A DNA stretch of 15,918 nucleotides from CAYURR01 sp964446745 (GTDB lineage Bacteria > Bacillota > Clostridia > Lachnospirales > WQUN01), in contig CAYURR010000056.1 of assembly GCA_964446745.1 (NCBI GenBank), positions 1-15,918 of the forward strand. Reading direction: 5' to 3'. Under the pieces are notes generated by a model, which searched no databases, was not told the origin of the DNA, and was given only the letters and a program-made list of their open reading frames with translations. Shown piece by piece: positions 1 to 6,421 of this stretch. Numbering within the stretch: the first letter of the stretch is position 1; the number at the start of each line of letters is the position of its first letter. A program made the translations under genes and the position numbers.

Positions 1-11
1 AATAATCTCAT
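1..11 (-). CDS. 5' end of a minus-strand gene (partial)
   Basis: Only the first codons lie inside the window: ATG at 11-9 followed by AGA and TTA, running off the left edge. A full Shine-Dalgarno site, AGGAGGT on the minus strand at 24-18, sits 6 nt before the ATG, and a good promoter lies further upstream at 133-105. The product cannot be named from three codons. The strength of the start signals is the only reason to list it. Confidence 0.4.
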
Positions 12-104
12 TCTCGTACCTCCTGTTCATATAAACAATCCCATCAGCCATTGCAACGCCAACTTCGCCTCGATCCCCCGGCAGAGCCCGTGCATCTTAC
101 TATC

Positions 105-133
105 AGTATAGCGCACAAATATGAACCATTCAA
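105..133 (-). promoter_or_regulatory. SigA-type promoter for the left-edge gene
   Basis: Minus strand: -35 TTGAAT (133-128), 17-nt spacer, -10 TATACT (110-105). Transcription would start near 98 and give a leader of about 90 nt before the ATG at 11. No other structured element is obvious in that leader. Confidence 0.55.
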
Positions 134-201
134 CAAAAACAACAAAGCCCCTTTGCGGAAGCATTAGCCTGTCACTGAGCCGATGTCAAGTTGTGACTAT
201 G

Positions 202-226
202 TTTTTTCAACAAAGAGTTGGAAAAG
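202..226. repeat. Hairpin upstream of the acetyltransferase promoter
   Basis: A 10-bp inverted repeat with two G-T wobble pairs: arm TTTTTTCAAC at 202-211, loop 212-216, arm GTTGGAAAAG at 217-226. It ends 4 nt before the plus-strand -35 box. It may be an operator for that promoter or a remnant of a boundary; no U-run follows it, so a terminator role is not supported. The rest of 134-230 shows nothing else convincing. Confidence 0.3.
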
Positions 227-230
227 CCAT

Positions 231-258
231 TTTACATTTGATTGAGTTTTAGTATACT
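231..258 (+). promoter_or_regulatory. Probable promoter of the GNAT gene
   Basis: TTTACA at 231-236, 16-nt spacer, TATACT at 253-258. A second -10-like TACAAT lies at 263-268. The stretch from 259 to 348 is AT-rich and would be an untranslated leader of about 80 nt ending in the strong RBS at 334-340. Confidence 0.5.
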
Positions 259-348
259 TAAATACAATGAAGAAAATAATGATTATCCTGTTACTTTGAA
301 GAAGAGAACAAATATAGAAATTATTTATATAACAAGGAGGAGATATTT

Positions 349-924
349 ATGTTTGATGATGCATTTAAAGATTTTCCTATTCTTACAACAGAACGTTTAA
401 TTTTACGTGCTCTTGATGAAAGTGATGTTAAAGCCATGCAAGAATATTTAAGTAAATCGGATTATATGAGATTTACTGACTATCCACCGAATTTTGAGAT
501 TAACAAAGGCATTATAAGTATGTGGAATAATGATGCTTATAATGCGAAAGCTATGTTGCGTTGGTGCATTGCATTAAAAGAAAACAATCTCTGTATCGGT
601 AATATATATCTGTTTTCACCATATGGTGATGATAATAGCGGTAGAAAAATGGATATTGGTTATGAAATTTCAGACAATTATACAAATAAAGGTTACATAA
701 CTGAAGCAATTAAAAAGGTAGTAGATTATGGATTCTCAGAAATGGGATTAAAAAGAATACAGGCACAAATTATTCCGGAAAATGTTGCTTCCATACGAGC
801 TGTCGAAAAATGCGGATTTAAAAACGAAGGGACGCTACGAAATTCATGCCATTATCAATTTGCTGGCGAACTTAAAACAATGGTTATGATGGCTTGCGTT
901 CCAACAGATAATCACACCGAATGA
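349..924 (+). CDS. GNAT family N-acetyltransferase (RimJ/RimL-like)
   Basis: 191 aa, a typical length for the RimJ/RimL branch of GNAT enzymes, which transfer acetyl from acetyl-CoA to an amine such as a protein N-terminus or a small molecule. The N-terminus carries the usual TTERLILRAL signature (residues 13-22). The acetyl-CoA loop is YTNKGYITEA (111-120), with the following helix, and the last conserved part is PENVASIRAVEKCGF (143-157). The start is ATG with AAGGAGG at 334-340, 8 nt upstream. It is the only complete plus-strand gene in the left 14 kb. It is markedly AT-rich, with many AAA, ATT, TTA and GAA codons, unlike the roughly 50% GC genes from 2272 onward, which suggests recent acquisition. 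It converges on the minus-strand operon and shares a terminator with it. The family is clear; the substrate is unknown. Some relatives act on antibiotics, but nothing here shows that. Confidence 0.88.
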   Translation: MFDDAFKDFPILTTERLILRALDESDVKAMQEYLSKSDYMRFTDYPPNFEINKGIISMWNNDAYNAKAMLRWCIALKENNLCIGNIYLFSPYGDDNSGRKMDIGYEISDNYTNKGYITEAIKKVVDYGFSEMGLKRIQAQIIPENVASIRAVEKCGFKNEGTLRNSCHYQFAGELKTMVMMACVPTDNHTE

Positions 925-946
925 GCATAATATTTGCACCTGAACA

Positions 947-977
947 GATTTTTCTGTATAAAAAAATCAGAAAAATC
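947..977. repeat. 10-bp perfect inverted repeat after the GNAT gene
   Basis: Arms GATTTTTCTG (947-956) and CAGAAAAATC (968-977) are exact reverse complements around an 11-nt A-rich loop. No T-run follows directly, so by itself it is a weak terminator. It sits 11 nt before the better terminator hairpin and may protect or pair with it. Confidence 0.4.
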
Positions 978-988
978 CCGAAGTATAG

Positions 989-1021
989 AAAAGCCGCCAA
1001 TTAATTTTGACGGCTTTTTTT
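989..1021. terminator. Bidirectional Rho-independent terminator
   Basis: The stem AAAAGCCG / CGGCTTTT (989-996 and 1011-1018) extends past one C/A mismatch by CAA/TTG around a TTAATT loop. On the plus strand it runs into seven T residues (1015-1021), a strong terminator for the GNAT gene. On the minus strand the stem is followed by TTTTCTAT, a weaker U-tract that can end the hydrolase operon. This position between two convergent genes fits shared use. Confidence 0.75.
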
Positions 1022-1069
1022 CGTAAAATGGTAGTCCCGCCCTGAGACGAGCCAATCATGCTCATAAAC

Positions 1070-1762
1070 TCAAATATTATCTTCTAGCCATTCAGATACG
1101 ATTTTATTATCTTCACTTTGCATAAAGGGATGCTCACTGTTTTCTGATACGGTCAGTTTACAATGATGTGCATCCACAAAGGCCTTAATAATTTCAATAG
1201 TCTGCAAATTATCTTTTCCGGCGAACAGGATAGATGTTGGGATATCCCAATTTCTAATCGGGTGCTCTAACACATATTGAAAGTAATCCCAACGCAATGT
1301 GTCAAAAGGCGTTGAAATCTCTTTTTCTATGCGTAGCCTTTCTTCGCTCACATCAAACCACTGAAACATCAGCCTAATCATATGTTCCATGTCTATCATT
1401 GGTGATTGAAACAGACATTTGCTAAATGGCATTTCGGCATAGGTGTGTAAGCTAAAATACGCGCCAAGACTGCAGGCAAACAAAGAAACATTACTCCAGT
1501 TTGAGAACGCATAATCACCGATTGCCGTAAGATCCTTTATACCGTTCCAGATGTCACAACGATAATGGGGATTTTTTCTTTCGCCATGCTCAGGTAGATC
1601 AAAGCTGAGCGTTTGATATCCCTTTCTTTCGGCTATTTCGGCAAAGCTTTCGGCATGTTCTTTGCAGGACATTTTGCCGTGCACATGGATATATACCTTA
1701 TCTGATTGCTCTCCCCAAATGATAGCGGGGATGTCATTGATTAATAGTTTTTTATTCACCAT
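1070..1762 (-). CDS. alpha/beta hydrolase
   Basis: 230 aa, cytoplasmic, no signal peptide. The fold is visible as an oxyanion-loop HVHGK (26-30), a nucleophile elbow ACSLG with Ser98, an acid at Asp184 in AGKD, and a His at 211 in SEHPF. The first Gly of the usual GxSxG elbow is Ala, which several hydrolase branches tolerate. Substrate is unknown; carboxyl-esterase or acyl-hydrolase chemistry is the reasonable guess. The ATG at 1762 lies inside the end of the cupin gene (11-nt overlap) and has no clear Shine-Dalgarno site, so it is probably translated by coupling to the cupin. It is the last gene of the csoR transcription unit and ends before the terminator near 1000. Its GC content is lower than that of the ATPase and the genes further upstream. 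Confidence 0.8.
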   Translation of the reverse strand: MVNKKLLINDIPAIIWGEQSDKVYIHVHGKMSCKEHAESFAEIAERKGYQTLSFDLPEHGERKNPHYRCDIWNGIKDLTAIGDYAFSNWSNVSLFACSLGAYFSLHTYAEMPFSKCLFQSPMIDMEHMIRLMFQWFDVSEERLRIEKEISTPFDTLRWDYFQYVLEHPIRNWDIPTSILFAGKDNLQTIEIIKAFVDAHHCKLTVSENSEHPFMQSEDNKIVSEWLEDNI

Positions 1763-2258
1763 CGAGATAATTCACTTCGCTGTCTATTTTATATGACTTC
1801 TTAAATTTACCGGCCATGATCATGAACTTTTCCGTATCGGGATACACTACTACCTCCGGGGAGTTCAGGTTTATTGTATGCACATCCAGATATACAAGCG
1901 GCGCATCTGACGTGTTTATCAACATATGTGCACCGTTTTCGTTTGCTGGCATAACGATAACATCACCCTCCGATACGGCTTTCTCGCCCTCCGGTGTTTT
2001 AAGAGTACCCTGACCGTTGATGATATAAAAGACCTCTTCATTGCCTGTGTGGTAGTGGTATGGATAATTCGCTTTGCCCGGCTGCAGTGTATAAAAACAT
2101 ACAGACATTTTCCCTTCTCCCGTAGCAAAGGGATTACTTACGCTGCTATTTTGAAACTCAAAGGAGCGCTTATGCTGTGTATCAGGGTCAAAGATTTTAT
2201 TTAGATTGACATCCTTGTATTCTGTTGTTTTTACGTTTTTTATTACTATTTCTTGCAT
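1752..2258 (-). CDS. cupin domain protein
   Basis: 168 aa from ATG 2258, a single cupin barrel. Motif 1 is HYHTGNEEVFYIINGQG with metal ligands His68, His70 and Glu74 or Glu75; motif 2 has His111 in NENGAHMLIN. All ligands for a mononuclear metal site are kept, so the protein is likely metal-binding; enzyme or sensor role cannot be told. An ATG at 2282 would add 8 residues and overlap the esterase gene by 11 nt but has no RBS. The ATG at 2258 has AGGGGG 4 nt upstream and gives a normal cupin N-terminus, so it is preferred. The gene lies between the esterase and the hydrolase and is bounded on both sides by the same 14-bp sequence covering the stop/start junctions, as if inserted as a cassette. 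Confidence 0.8.
   Translation of the reverse strand: MQEIVIKNVKTTEYKDVNLNKIFDPDTQHKRSFEFQNSSVSNPFATGEGKMSVCFYTLQPGKANYPYHYHTGNEEVFYIINGQGTLKTPEGEKAVSEGDVIVMPANENGAHMLINTSDAPLVYLDVHTINLNSPEVVVYPDTEKFMIMAGKFKKSYKIDSEVNYLDGE
1753..1766 (-). repeat. 14-bp junction repeat, copy A (cupin end / hydrolase start)
   Basis: Plus-strand TATTCACCATCGAG, identical to 2273-2286 and exactly 520 bp away. On the minus strand it encodes the C-terminal Leu-Asp-Gly-Glu plus the last two bases of the stop codon, and in another frame the start Met-Val-Asn of the hydrolase. The bases on either side differ from copy B. Confidence 0.8.
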
Positions 2259-2271
2259 TTTACCCCCTACT

Positions 2272-3072
2272 CTATTCACCATCGAGCGGTAGCCAATCGA
2301 TTGATTTCTTTATATATGCGTCCCAGAATAACCAGTCGTGGCCGCCCGGACCTTCTTCCCAGGTCACGTCATAACCGAGCGCGTTGAGCTTATCCCTCAA
2401 CGCCGTGTTTGTATCCATCAATTCATCTTCTGTGCCGCAGGCTATATAAAACCTCGGCAACGAGGATTTTTCTTTTACAAGCTTTTCAGCCAGCGCGTTA
2501 TAGTCCTTTTCGCTGCCTTTTACCTCGCTCAGATTTCCGAATACGAGCTCGAAATATTGCTTACTCGCGAAGATATTGTCGCTATCCTCTGTGATCGTGG
2601 ATATATGGTCGATGATATACGCGCCGGACAATGCGCAGACAGCACCGAAGGTCTCGGGTGCTCTGAGCGCATTGATAAGCGCGCCGTATCCACCCATCGA
2701 CAACCCGCCGATAAAGGTATCCTCACGCTTTCTCGACAACGGAAAAGACTTGCGCGTGAACTCTACGAGTTCCTTATGTATAAACGTACCATAACGTTCG
2801 CCGGGTATATTCCTGTCTACATAGAACTTGTTATCACCGCTCGGCATAACTACCGCAAGGTTTTTCTCCTGAGCCCATGCTTGGATGCGTGTACCGCTTA
2901 CCCAATCCGTGTAGTTTCCAAAGATGCCGTGCAACAGGTACAGCGTCTTGAATGGCTTATCTTCGGGTATGGCCTGCCCCGGAACAGGAAACTTATCCGT
3001 CGGTAAAATGACTTGTATAGGCACATTCCTCATCAATGATGTCGAAAAGAAATTACATTGAAGCAATGCCAT
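2272..3072 (-). CDS. esterase of the PF00756 (esterase D / EstA) family
   Basis: 266 aa, no signal peptide, so probably cytoplasmic. The sequence follows tributyrin-esterase and S-formylglutathione-hydrolase-like enzymes: YLLHGIFGNYTDW (45-57), nucleophile motif GGLSMGGYGA (122-131, Ser125), acid region CGTEDEL (212-218, probably Asp216), and His245 in GPGGHDW. The catalytic triad is therefore intact. Family members hydrolyse short-chain acyl esters, acetylated sugars or S-formyl thiols. ATG 3072 is preceded by GAGAGGGGA at a normal distance. The ATPase stop lies 27 nt upstream, so the two are probably co-transcribed. Its last four residues, LDGE, match those of the downstream cupin at DNA level because of the 14-bp repeat. 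Natural substrate is not determinable. Confidence 0.88.
   Translation of the reverse strand: MALLQCNFFSTSLMRNVPIQVILPTDKFPVPGQAIPEDKPFKTLYLLHGIFGNYTDWVSGTRIQAWAQEKNLAVVMPSGDNKFYVDRNIPGERYGTFIHKELVEFTRKSFPLSRKREDTFIGGLSMGGYGALINALRAPETFGAVCALSGAYIIDHISTITEDSDNIFASKQYFELVFGNLSEVKGSEKDYNALAEKLVKEKSSLPRFYIACGTEDELMDTNTALRDKLNALGYDVTWEEGPGGHDWLFWDAYIKKSIDWLPLDGE
2273..2286 (-). repeat. 14-bp junction repeat, copy B (esterase end / upstream cupin ATG)
   Basis: Same 14 bases as 1753-1766. Here they encode the esterase C-terminus Leu-Asp-Gly-Glu and part of its TAG stop. In the cupin frame they supply the upstream Met-Val-Asn start that is probably not used. Confidence 0.8.
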
Positions 3073-3099
3073 AAAAAATCCCCTCTCTTAAATACTTTC

Positions 3100-4968
3100 T
3101 TATATCTTTCTATCGTAGAGCAGCGCCGCGTTTAAAACTACGAGCACCGAACCCACGTTATGAACGAGTGCGCCCGTTATCGGGTTCAGAAGCCCGAGCA
3201 CGGACAATATGATCGCCGCAAAATTGATGGCCATAGACATCGATATGTTGAATGTAATCGTCTTTATCGTGGCGTTCGAGAGGCGCTTGATATATGCGAT
3301 CTTTGTGATATCGTCGCCCATGATCGCGATGTCTGCGGCATCTATCGCTATATCGCTGCCCATAGTGCCCATTGCTATACCCACATCGGCCATTTTCAAC
3401 GCAGGTGCGTCGTTTACACCATCGCCGGTCATGCAGACATTTTGCCCATCGTTCTTGATCGCCATAATCGCGGCGACCTTATCCTCGGGCAAAAGCCCTG
3501 CCTTGTATTCCTTTACACCTGTAATGCCCGCGATATATCCCGCGGCCTGCGCGTTATCACCGGTAAGCAGTACGGTCTTTTTTATACCCGCATTATGTAA
3601 GCCCTCGATCGCATCACGCGCCTCGGGTTTTACGGTATCCGAAAGGCCGATCACACCGACTACCACTTTACCCTCGGCTACGATGATAACAGCCTTGCCC
3701 TGCGATCTCAGCTTAGAGACGAGTTCATCCACGCCCGAGGTTTGCGTTGCGGCCTCCTGCATCAGTGCTTCGTTTCCGCAGTATACCAGCTTGCCGTTTA
3801 CGGTCGCGCGCACGCCCTTACCTACCGTCATCGAAAAACCCTCGACCTCAGGGATATTTACAGCGTTTTCTTTTGCGTAGGCGAGCACGGCCTTACCGAG
3901 CGGATGCTCCGAGCGGCTCTCTGCGGCAGCCGCGAGCGATATTAATGCGTTATTCTGCATCCCGTTAAGTGCTATCGCATCCGTCACCGTGAGCTTGCCT
4001 GTCGTGAGCGTGCCGGTCTTATCAAATGCCGCGATACCGATCTTGCCCATCAGCTCTAGGGCCTCACCGGATTTTATCAAAACACCGAATTTGGTGGCCT
4101 GACCGATTGCCGCGACGATAGAGGTCGGCGTTGCCAGCACGAGCGCACACGGACAGAACACAACGAGCACCGTAACAGCCCTCGTGATATCAACGGTCAC
4201 GAAATATGCGATGATCGCAATCAGACACGCGAGCGGTACGAGCCATTCGGCCCATTTGTCCACAATCTTCTGCATCGGAGCCTTGCTTTCCTCGGCCTGC
4301 TTAACGAGCGCGATCATGCGCTGTAGCGAGGAATCCGCAAACGCCTTTGTCACACGCGCATCTACCGAACCAAAACGATTGATCGTCCCCGTAAATAGCT
4401 CATCACCCGTGGCCTTATCCACGGGCAGTGATTCGCCGGTCAAGATACTCTGATCGACAGAGGTCGTACCCGAAACGATCAGACCATCCGCCGCTATACC
4501 CTCACCGGGTAATATGCGTATAACATCCCCGATCTCCAAGAACCGCGACTCCACCATTTCCTCGACGAAGCCGCCGCTTGCGTTTTGCCTGATGCGTCGA
4601 CCCATCTGCGGTACGAGCTTTAATATGCCCTCGATACCTTTCTTGGCACGTTCGACGGTGCGATCCTCGAGCCATCCACCTATCGCCATGATAAACGCCA
4701 CCTCACCCGCAGCGAATACCTCACTAATAAAGATCGACGCTATCATCGCTATCGAGATCAATAACGCAGAGCTGATACGTCCCTTCGCGAGCTTCTGCGC
4801 TGCGGAAACCAACAGCGGTATGCCCGATATTACGATCGTGACCCATGACGGATCAATCGGGAATATGCCCGTGAAGATATTTAATAGCCCCAGCGCGAGG
4901 AATACACCCGAAACGATCATGAGCGGCAGGGATGATAATGCGTTGTAGAGTTGCTTTATGTTTTTCAT
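3100..4968 (-). CDS. P1B-type heavy-metal-transporting ATPase, probably copper export
   Basis: 622 aa, short for the family because it has no N-terminal HMA (CxxC) domain: transmembrane helices start at about residue 12. Conserved parts in order: TGES (177-180), CPC in helix 6 (272-274), phosphorylated Asp316 in DKTGTLT, HP pair 355-356 in SEHPLG, GDGVNDAP (515-522). Metal-site residues of the last two helices are unusual: Asn582 in MSMAIN and HNVGS (603-607), not the YN plus MxxSS of Cu ATPases, the K plus DxG of Zn/Cd ATPases or the SPC plus HEGG of the Co/Fe type. The C-H-C copper-type CsoR directly upstream (14-nt gap) argues for Cu(I), but Zn, Cd or another metal is possible. ATG 4968 has GGGGGAGA just upstream. 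It should sit in the cytoplasmic membrane and be induced by CsoR release. No CopZ chaperone gene is present. Confidence 0.93.
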   Translation of the reverse strand: MKNIKQLYNALSSLPLMIVSGVFLALGLLNIFTGIFPIDPSWVTIVISGIPLLVSAAQKLAKGRISSALLISIAMIASIFISEVFAAGEVAFIMAIGGWLEDRTVERAKKGIEGILKLVPQMGRRIRQNASGGFVEEMVESRFLEIGDVIRILPGEGIAADGLIVSGTTSVDQSILTGESLPVDKATGDELFTGTINRFGSVDARVTKAFADSSLQRMIALVKQAEESKAPMQKIVDKWAEWLVPLACLIAIIAYFVTVDITRAVTVLVVFCPCALVLATPTSIVAAIGQATKFGVLIKSGEALELMGKIGIAAFDKTGTLTTGKLTVTDAIALNGMQNNALISLAAAAESRSEHPLGKAVLAYAKENAVNIPEVEGFSMTVGKGVRATVNGKLVYCGNEALMQEAATQTSGVDELVSKLRSQGKAVIIVAEGKVVVGVIGLSDTVKPEARDAIEGLHNAGIKKTVLLTGDNAQAAGYIAGITGVKEYKAGLLPEDKVAAIMAIKNDGQNVCMTGDGVNDAPALKMADVGIAMGTMGSDIAIDAADIAIMGDDITKIAYIKRLSNATIKTITFNISMSMAINFAAIILSVLGLLNPITGALVHNVGSVLVVLNAALLYDRKI

Positions 4969-4982
4969 GTTCTCCCCCTCCC

Positions 4983-5255
4983 CTACAGTCTAGAAAACTG
5001 TTCGATGGCCGAAGCCAGTCGTTTCATCGTTTCTGTCTCGTCGCCCTGCTTGATCCCGTCTATCACGCAGTGTTGCAAATGCCCCTCTAAAATGATCTGC
5101 CCTGTCTTATGTAATGCGGACTTGATCGCGGCTATCTGGATCAGGATATTCTCGCAGTTCTTGTCCTCGTCGACCATTTTCATGATACCCCGCACCTGAC
5201 CCTCTATGCGTTTAAGGCGATTATTGATATTTTCAGCGTCCATACACTTCTTCAA
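4983..5255 (-). CDS. csoR: CsoR-family metal-sensing repressor
   Basis: 90 aa, all-helical DUF156 protein with the family signature NRLKRIEGQVRGI (12-24). The Cu(I) ligands of CsoR are present as Cys34, His59 and Cys63, with a further His62. This C-H-C pattern is that of copper CsoR and differs from FrmR and RcnR, which lack the third Cys. The start given is TTG at 5255, 7 nt from the RBS AGGGGG (5268-5263). An ATG at 5243 would remove four residues but has only a weak GAAGAAG before it. It is the first gene of the unit feeding the ATPase and likely represses its own promoter: a nested dyad covers the -10 box and start of transcription. In the absence of copper it should bind there, and Cu(I) binding should release it. 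Confidence 0.92.
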   Translation of the reverse strand: MKKCMDAENINNRLKRIEGQVRGIMKMVDEDKNCENILIQIAAIKSALHKTGQIILEGHLQHCVIDGIKQGDETETMKRLASAIEQFSRL

Positions 5256-5262
5256 AAATATA

Positions 5263-5311
5263 CCCCCTACCCCTATATAGTATGAACAATACTATAGTAA
5301 GGTGTAGGGGG
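5263..5311. promoter_or_regulatory. Nested dyad, candidate CsoR operator
   Basis: The inner inverted repeat has perfect 8-bp arms TATAGTAT (5276-5283) and ATACTATA (5289-5296) around GAACA. The outer repeat has arms CCCCCTAC (5263-5270) and GTAGGGGG (5304-5311), also perfect. The two are centred within 1 bp of each other. The outer arms are C/G-tracts next to TA, as in known CsoR sites, but they lie much further apart than usual; the inner arms cover the -10 box. The csoR RBS is inside the left outer arm. Confidence 0.6.
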
Positions 5312-5319
5312 ATTGTCAA
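5291..5319 (-). promoter_or_regulatory. SigA-type promoter of csoR operon
   Basis: Consensus -35 TTGACA (5319-5314), 17-nt spacer, -10 TATAGT (5296-5291). Start of transcription is expected near 5284, at the centre of the dyad. The TGA stop codon of the URO-D-family gene (5318-5316) is part of the -35 hexamer, so promoter and upstream coding sequence are fused. Confidence 0.8.
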
Positions 5320-6401
5320 CAATATGTACCGAGCTCCATACCCCGTTCAAAGAAATATTTGAGCGTGTCATATTTAACGGTCTCCGGTATCGAATGATCG
5401 CTGTGCAGGCAATACGCGAAATGCTTCTTGACCTCCGGTATCTTGCTCATAAGCTCCGCGTCGATCTCTTTTCGATCGTTTGAGTATAACTTACGTACAT
5501 CGATGCCACCCATCAATGCTATCTTGTCGCCGAAATCTTTGTCTATGCGCAGCAAATCCATACCGGCTTTGATCTCGATGACCTGCAGGCAATCGATACC
5601 GGCCTCAAGCATATGCGGCAGCAACGGCTCCACAAAGCCGCAGCTATGCATGACCACGGGCAGCTTGTTCGCATGTGCGTAATCGATCGTCCTCTTGTGC
5701 GCCGGGAAGATCAGTTCCTTGTACATATCGGGCGACATGAACGGCCTGTTCTTAAAGCCCATATCCTCGTAATACCAAATACCGTCCGGGTATCCTTCCT
5801 TCGCGAACAATATCTCCTGCAAATTCAGAGTCATATCCGAATAGACCTTTACCATATCCTCAACCCATTCGGGATCCAAAGCCATGCCCATCAACATATA
5901 TTCATGTCCACAGATCGGGTGCATCTGTTCAAATACATTGACACCGGCCCAGAAGAAGAACTTGTCATGCTCAGCCGCGTACTTCTTTGCCTTTCGATAC
6001 GCCTCGAAGTTTATCCTGCGTTCGTCGACCTCCACGAGCTTGTGCTTGACCTTTTCCCAGCTCTCGCGATCCTTGATCGAAAAATCCACATGCTCGGGTG
6101 TTGTGTCGTGCAGCTTGTGCCTCCTCAAAAGCGCGCCGTTACCGTCGCGTATGAGCATCGTCTCTTCTGTTTCCTCCACTACCTCAGACTTGAAGTCTAT
6201 ATCGATTGTTCCGTTGAACGGCCAACACTCCGCTATGTCCAGATCAAAGTGGATCGTCGGGTCCTCATCCTCCTTCATATGCCCTTCCTCAACATACGAC
6301 TTGACCGTATCACCCCAAAAATGTTCATAAACCGCAATGCGATCGGCAGGCTCGTGATTGAGCATGCGTATAATACGCTCCTTACCCGTAAGCTCTTGCA
6401 T
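5316..6401 (-). CDS. uroporphyrinogen decarboxylase-family protein (methyltransferase-like)
   Basis: 361 aa, the usual size of the URO-D fold. It resembles the MtaA/CmuA-like branch, which moves methyl groups between corrinoid proteins and thiols, more than haem-pathway HemE. Visible parts: N-terminal TGKERIIRMLNHEPADRI (5-22), substrate-barrel YYEDMGFKNRPFMSP (210-224), HSCG (252-255) that supplies two zinc ligands in methyltransferases, and GGIDVRKL (298-305). The third Cys of MtaA-like zinc sites is not at the expected GCGI position; the sequence there is YCLHSDHSIP (330-339), so Cys331, His333, Asp335 or His336 may substitute. No corrinoid-protein gene is near. ATG 6401 follows GGAGGG. 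It starts 20 nt after the LCP gene and ends inside the csoR promoter. Real substrate is unknown. Confidence 0.8.
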   Translation of the reverse strand: MQELTGKERIIRMLNHEPADRIAVYEHFWGDTVKSYVEEGHMKEDEDPTIHFDLDIAECWPFNGTIDIDFKSEVVEETEETMLIRDGNGALLRRHKLHDTTPEHVDFSIKDRESWEKVKHKLVEVDERRINFEAYRKAKKYAAEHDKFFFWAGVNVFEQMHPICGHEYMLMGMALDPEWVEDMVKVYSDMTLNLQEILFAKEGYPDGIWYYEDMGFKNRPFMSPDMYKELIFPAHKRTIDYAHANKLPVVMHSCGFVEPLLPHMLEAGIDCLQVIEIKAGMDLLRIDKDFGDKIALMGGIDVRKLYSNDRKEIDAELMSKIPEVKKHFAYCLHSDHSIPETVKYDTLKYFFERGMELGTYC

Positions 6402-6421
6402 GATATCCCTCCTTTATTGTT

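Noticed and set aside
161..189. TTGACA on the minus strand (189-184) as a promoter for the left-edge gene
   Set aside because: No acceptable -10 at 16-18 nt; the promoter at 133-105 is better.
267..299. Short ORF encoding MKKIMIILLL before the GNAT gene, as a possible attenuation leader peptide
   Set aside because: No Shine-Dalgarno site before its ATG, which lies about where the transcript would start, and no alternative stem pairs with the GNAT RBS were found.
2272..5255. Formaldehyde-detoxification operon (FrmR plus FrmB-like esterase)
   Set aside because: The repressor has the C-H-C copper ligands, no formaldehyde dehydrogenase gene is present, and the gene between is a metal ATPase.
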